A stretch of DNA of 9,740 nucleotides from an uncultured Eisenbergiella sp. GTDB taxonomy: Bacteria > Bacillota > Clostridia > Lachnospirales > Lachnospiraceae. Under the pieces are notes generated by a model. The model did no database searches and was not told the DNA's origin. It saw only the letters and a program-made list of their open reading frames with translations. Made by a program: the position numbers and the translations under genes. Of this stretch, positions 6,481 through 9,740 are shown one piece after another. The DNA lies in contig CARDPF010000106.1 of NCBI GenBank assembly GCA_948960675.1, positions 1 to 9,740 of the forward strand, in the 5' to 3' direction. The first letter of the stretch is position 1. Every line of letters starts with the position of its first letter.

Positions 6481-7857
6481 TTGACTTTTGCGACTAAAAT
6501 GCCGCAAATTGCAATCCCTATCTTAATACCATTGAAAAACACTGTCAAGAAAAAATGTGTAACGGTTCGGATTTTTGAGGGCACCCAGTGTCTTGGCTAC
6601 GTGGGCGCAGGGGTTTATGCCAGCCGGTTGATGGATGTGCTGCTGGGACTCAACATTGAGGGACTGCCCAACAGTGAGTATGTATTTTTGAATGTGGATA
6701 CAGGAACGTATTTGTATCATCAGGACGAAGCGTTACTCAACACCCAGACAACCGACAGGGGTTATTTGGAAATATTGCAGCGGATCAGGGATAATAGCAG
6801 CACGCAGGCAGGTACATATTCCTATGTGGATGAACAGGGCGTGGATCAGCTGGCGGTTTACAAATATTTGAAGGACCGCAACTGGGTATTTATGGTTCGG
6901 GACAATGAGGCGGAAGTTTACGGGAGTGTTATGACGGTGCGCATTACGGTTGGCATTTTGTGCGCGGTGGTTGCGGCGGCCATTATTCTTGTGACGCTGT
7001 TCATCCTATATAGGGAGGGCAGGGAACTCATGGTCATGGAAAGTGCGATCGGACGCTTGGGCAGGCTGGAGCTTTCCGCAGACCGGGATCTGGAAGCATT
7101 TTATGGCAGGACGGATGAGATCGGAATGATTGCACAAACGATTCACCATGTCTGTGACTGCCTGAGAAAGACCATTGACGATATCGGACGGATTCTGGGG
7201 GAAATGGCAGATGGCAATATCGCAGTGGATGTGGAAAAGAACAAGGATTATTATGTTGGTGATTTCAGGGTTTTGGCCGAAAGCCTCAAAAGCATACGAA
7301 CCCACCTGACAGACGTCATGCAAAATATTGCCAACATCGCAAATCAGGTAAACAGCGGTGCCAATCAGGTGTCCGCAGGGGCACAGGCTTTATCTCAGGG
7401 GGCCATTGAGCAGAAAGAATCCATTAACGGGCTGGTGGCAAATGTCACGGATATCACTGCGCAGATTCAGAACAGTACCGTCCGCTGCAGCAATGCCAGC
7501 GGTCTGGTGGACAGGGCTACGGGTTATGCGGCGGAGGCTGCGGGAAATACAAGCGCGCTGATCGGCCGTTCGATAGACGATGTAAAGACCGGGACACAAT
7601 CCACAAATGATGCGATATCCGCGATGCATGTGATCGGTGAGTGTATTGAGTCCATTAAGACGCTGATGGATGAGATTGCGGCTGCCAGCAACCAGCAGGC
7701 GGAAATGATCGTCTCTGTGGAAAACAGGATCAGGGAGGTTTCCACGGTGATACAGACCAATTCCGATGCTGCCAGAACGAGTGCGGAGATTTCCAACGAA
7801 CTATCCGGTCAGGCAAAAACCTTAAACAGCCTGATTGGCCAGTTCCATATCGGGTAA
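6481..7857 (+). pseudogene. Methyl-accepting chemotaxis protein remnant, lacking N-terminus and signalling tip
   Basis: Receptor-like frame that is broken in two ways. Recognisable sequence begins only near 6559 (VTVRIFEG, then CLGYVGAGVYASRLMDVL), which is the second half of a dCache sensor domain; the first transmembrane helix and the sensor start are missing, and the frame further upstream is the asnA promoter region. A transmembrane helix follows (about 6940-7010), then a HAMP-like region, the GRILGEMADGNIAVDVEKN block (about 7180-7240) and the start of the cytoplasmic coiled coil (NQVSAGAQALSQGA, about 7360-7400). The near-invariant hairpin tip (QTNxLALNAxIEAARAGE region) that binds CheA and CheW is absent; the frame passes from NASGLVDRATGY straight to AAGNTSALIGRSI near 7500-7560. 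The C-terminal end (LIGQF) is intact. No ribosome site or promoter suits a start here. It could be a divergent receptor-like protein, but a decaying gene is more likely. Confidence 0.8.
6520..6548 (-). promoter_or_regulatory. Sigma-A promoter of asnA
   Basis: On the - strand -35 TTGACA (6543-6548) and -10 TAAGAT (6520-6525) are spaced by exactly 17 bases, placing the start site near 6513, about 60 bases before the asnA ATG. The promoter lies where the receptor remnant on the other strand loses its homology. Confidence 0.87.
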
Positions 7858-9740
7858 GATGTTCAGCCTGCGCTTTTGGGCATACACAAGCAGACCCAGC
7901 GCCACAAGGCTTAAGAGACTGATTAAAATGCCGGGCTTTAGTCCGGCGGGGAAAAAGCGGATTTCAACGGTGTGCTCCCCGGTCTCCAGGGGTGCTGCAA
8001 TAAACATCTCGTCGTAGGGGTCGATTTCGGTTTCTTTCCCGTCTATCCACAGGCTCCAGCCCGGTTCGTAGGCGATAGAGAGCACAAGGACGCCGGGGAC
8101 GGAAACATTGATATGGCCTTTTACATGGGTGGAATCGTGGGAGTCGACCACGAAAGGCTGGCGCCCCATGGTTTGCAGGGTCTGCGCCGCTACATTGGTA
8201 TCCAGCCACACAGCGATGGCGTCCAGCGCGCCGCCGTCCTCATTTTGTAAGGTGATCTGTTCCCCGCATTCGTGCAAGCCCAGATCCAAAATATAATCAT
8301 ATTTTACTTTTTTAAATGTTTTTTCGAGGCCGGGCGAAGCGATGCTTACGTTATCGGCCTTTGTGTTTTTACAGTAAGCGTAGTAATGCCCGGCGCGGTC
8401 TGCCGTAAAGCGGGCCGTATCGCCGGTTTCCGTCACAGCTGCCGGGACAAAAAGGGGGGATCCCGTTATAGAGACTGTCATCCGGTTTTGCAGCGCGAAA
8501 GGATCCAGCGTACCTTCAGTCAGGGACAGGGAGGACAGCTGCCAGCCTTCCTCCAAAATAAATCCGGCGGGAAGGGTGAGGTTATTTTTATAAAGATAGA
8601 CATCGTCCTCCTGATCTGTCAGCGTATAGAGGGCGGGATCTTCGGCATCGCTTCTGGAAAACAGGTAACGCACGTTTAAGAGGGCGCAGGAGAGGGGGGT
8701 CTGTCCGTCAAAGCAGTAAAATACCTTGCTTTCGCTCATGCCCATGCGGTCGTACCAGTCTTCCACGTTGGCATTGGCGGTGGAGGAAAAGAGGGACGCG
8801 GTGGGATATCCGGCCAGCGCACCGTCGTTTTTGGTGACGCGGCTGCTTTTTTCAAACCGGTAAAAGCCCGGATCCGCCTCCATGGTGCGCTGTGCCAGCG
8901 CCGTATAGGCCGGGATTTTTTCCAGGTATTTGCTCCTGCTTGTGGTGGAGACGCTGGTGGAAGCCATGTTGAAGGTGGCCTCAAAGGTAGCCAGCCCCAG
9001 CAGGGCAACGGCGGCAATCCGCGCGGTTTTGGCAGAACTGTCCCGGGTTTTTCGGATATAAAGCAGCAGCGCATAGCTAAAGAGGAAAACCATGCTCAAC
9101 AGGAAGATTCCGGTGGAAACGGCATCATCGTCCATCGCCTTTTCACAAAAGAGCAGAAACCCCATGCCCAGTGCCATGCCCTGCAAAAGCTGGGAGGGGG
9201 TGAAGCCGTCAAACCGGTATACCGCTTCAAAGCACATGGTCAGCACAAGGAAAATATACAAAAAAGATTGCCTGCACGGCAGGGAATCCGGATAGTTAAA
9301 CCCGTGCCAGATGAAATTTAAGGTGTTGACCGAAAAGCTTACAATCATAAAGGCGCATAGGAGCAGCCGGGGAAACTTGGCGCGAAAGGAAATCCGCCGG
9401 TTTTGGATATAAAGGGGGATCAGGAAAAATACGGCGCTGGAACAGAAAATGTTCGGCCAGTGGTCAAGGCCGGTTTCCCGCTTTACCCCGGTGGCGTGGC
9501 GTGCCAGCACGTCCAGAAAAGAAAAATACCAGGTCACCTTTTTGGGAAAGGCGGACTCGGAGAATTCCGTAAAAAAGATGGCGCAAAGCTCAGGGAGCAA
9601 AAGCACGCATGCAATGCCCCCGGCCAGAAGGGAATACAGGGCAAAACGCCCGATGCAGAGGCCGTATGTTTTCGGGGACATCGGTCTTTGCAGCAGGAGA
9701 ACCAGAAAGTAAAGACAGAGAAACAGGCAGATCATGATGG
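7822..9740 (-). CDS. YfhO-family membrane protein, C-terminal part (5' end outside window)
   Basis: Polytopic membrane protein of the YfhO family; in Bacillus subtilis YfhO is linked to glycosylation of lipoteichoic acid outside the cell, and the fold is that of GT-C glycosyltransferases. The visible 639 codons include about eight hydrophobic segments in the first 250 residues, the family motif NFIWHGFNYPDSLPCRQSF, a large extracytoplasmic region, and the typical C-terminal block VPGVLVLSIAYEPGWSLWIDGKE followed by TGEHTVEIRFFP. A final helix lies near 602-618 (numbered from the Met codon at 9735-9733), with a basic KRR tail. Full-length members have about 850 residues, so the N-terminal catalytic end lies beyond the right edge; the Met at 9735 is internal. 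The gene ends inside the receptor remnant on the other strand, overlapping its last 36 bases. Its sugar and acceptor are unknown. Confidence 0.88.
   Translation of the reverse strand, partial: IMICLFLCLYFLVLLLQRPMSPKTYGLCIGRFALYSLLAGGIACVLLLPELCAIFFTEFSESAFPKKVTWYFSFLDVLARHATGVKRETGLDHWPNIFCSSAVFFLIPLYIQNRRISFRAKFPRLLLCAFMIVSFSVNTLNFIWHGFNYPDSLPCRQSFLYIFLVLTMCFEAVYRFDGFTPSQLLQGMALGMGFLLFCEKAMDDDAVSTGIFLLSMVFLFSYALLLYIRKTRDSSAKTARIAAVALLGLATFEATFNMASTSVSTTSRSKYLEKIPAYTALAQRTMEADPGFYRFEKSSRVTKNDGALAGYPTASLFSSTANANVEDWYDRMGMSESKVFYCFDGQTPLSCALLNVRYLFSRSDAEDPALYTLTDQEDDVYLYKNNLTLPAGFILEEGWQLSSLSLTEGTLDPFALQNRMTVSITGSPLFVPAAVTETGDTARFTADRAGHYYAYCKNTKADNVSIASPGLEKTFKKVKYDYILDLGLHECGEQITLQNEDGGALDAIAVWLDTNVAAQTLQTMGRQPFVVDSHDSTHVKGHINVSVPGVLVLSIAYEPGWSLWIDGKETEIDPYDEMFIAAPLETGEHTVEIRFFPAGLKPGILISLLSLVALGLLVYAQKRRLNILPDMELANQAV

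Noticed and set aside
6455..6520. T-box or amino-acid-responsive leader ahead of asnA
   Set aside because: The leader is only about 60 bases and has no T-box sequence (TGGNACC) or terminator, so no such element can be supported.

Overview
The window looks like chromosome of a moderately G+C-rich Clostridia member, most likely Lachnospiraceae. That placement is an inference from protein style (fused-type ECF ATPase, ThiT under a TPP riboswitch, LacX-type epimerase, AsnA, CPBP protease, dCache-type chemotaxis receptor, YfhO protein) and from textbook sigma-A promoters and AGGAGG ribosome sites. No rRNA, tRNA, CRISPR array, transposase or phage gene was seen.

Left part (1-2277, + strand): the end of an ECF-transporter ATPase overlaps the gene for its membrane partner EcfT, followed after 13 bases by a LacX-type aldose 1-epimerase. 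The genes are close enough to be one transcript. The substrate-binding (S) partner of this ECF module would lie left of the window.

Middle (2278-3695): the gap between the epimerase and the convergent thiT gene is filled almost exactly by a 323-base imperfect palindrome able to fold into one giant hairpin. thiT (thiamine S component, - strand) has a complete regulatory leader: sigma-A promoter, TPP riboswitch, a small hairpin that hides the Shine-Dalgarno, then the gene. A divergent promoter serves the next + strand gene.

Centre (3696-6454): a single open frame fuses an N-terminal HAD phosphatase domain to a C-terminal CPBP (CAAX-type) intramembrane protease through a Pro/Gln-rich linker holding three 13-residue repeats. 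It converges with and overlaps asnA (ammonia-dependent asparagine synthetase), which has its own strong promoter.

Right part (6481-9740): a decayed chemotaxis receptor gene has lost its 5' end (replaced by the asnA promoter region) and the signalling tip that contacts CheA/CheW. It converges with, and overlaps by 36 bases, a YfhO-family membrane glycosyltransferase-like gene that runs off the right edge.

The strongest candidates for something new are the giant palindrome and the HAD-CPBP fusion. The genes do not form one obvious pathway: thiamine uptake and the ECF motor could cooperate, but the remainder looks like ordinary housekeeping and cell-envelope genes beside a degraded receptor.
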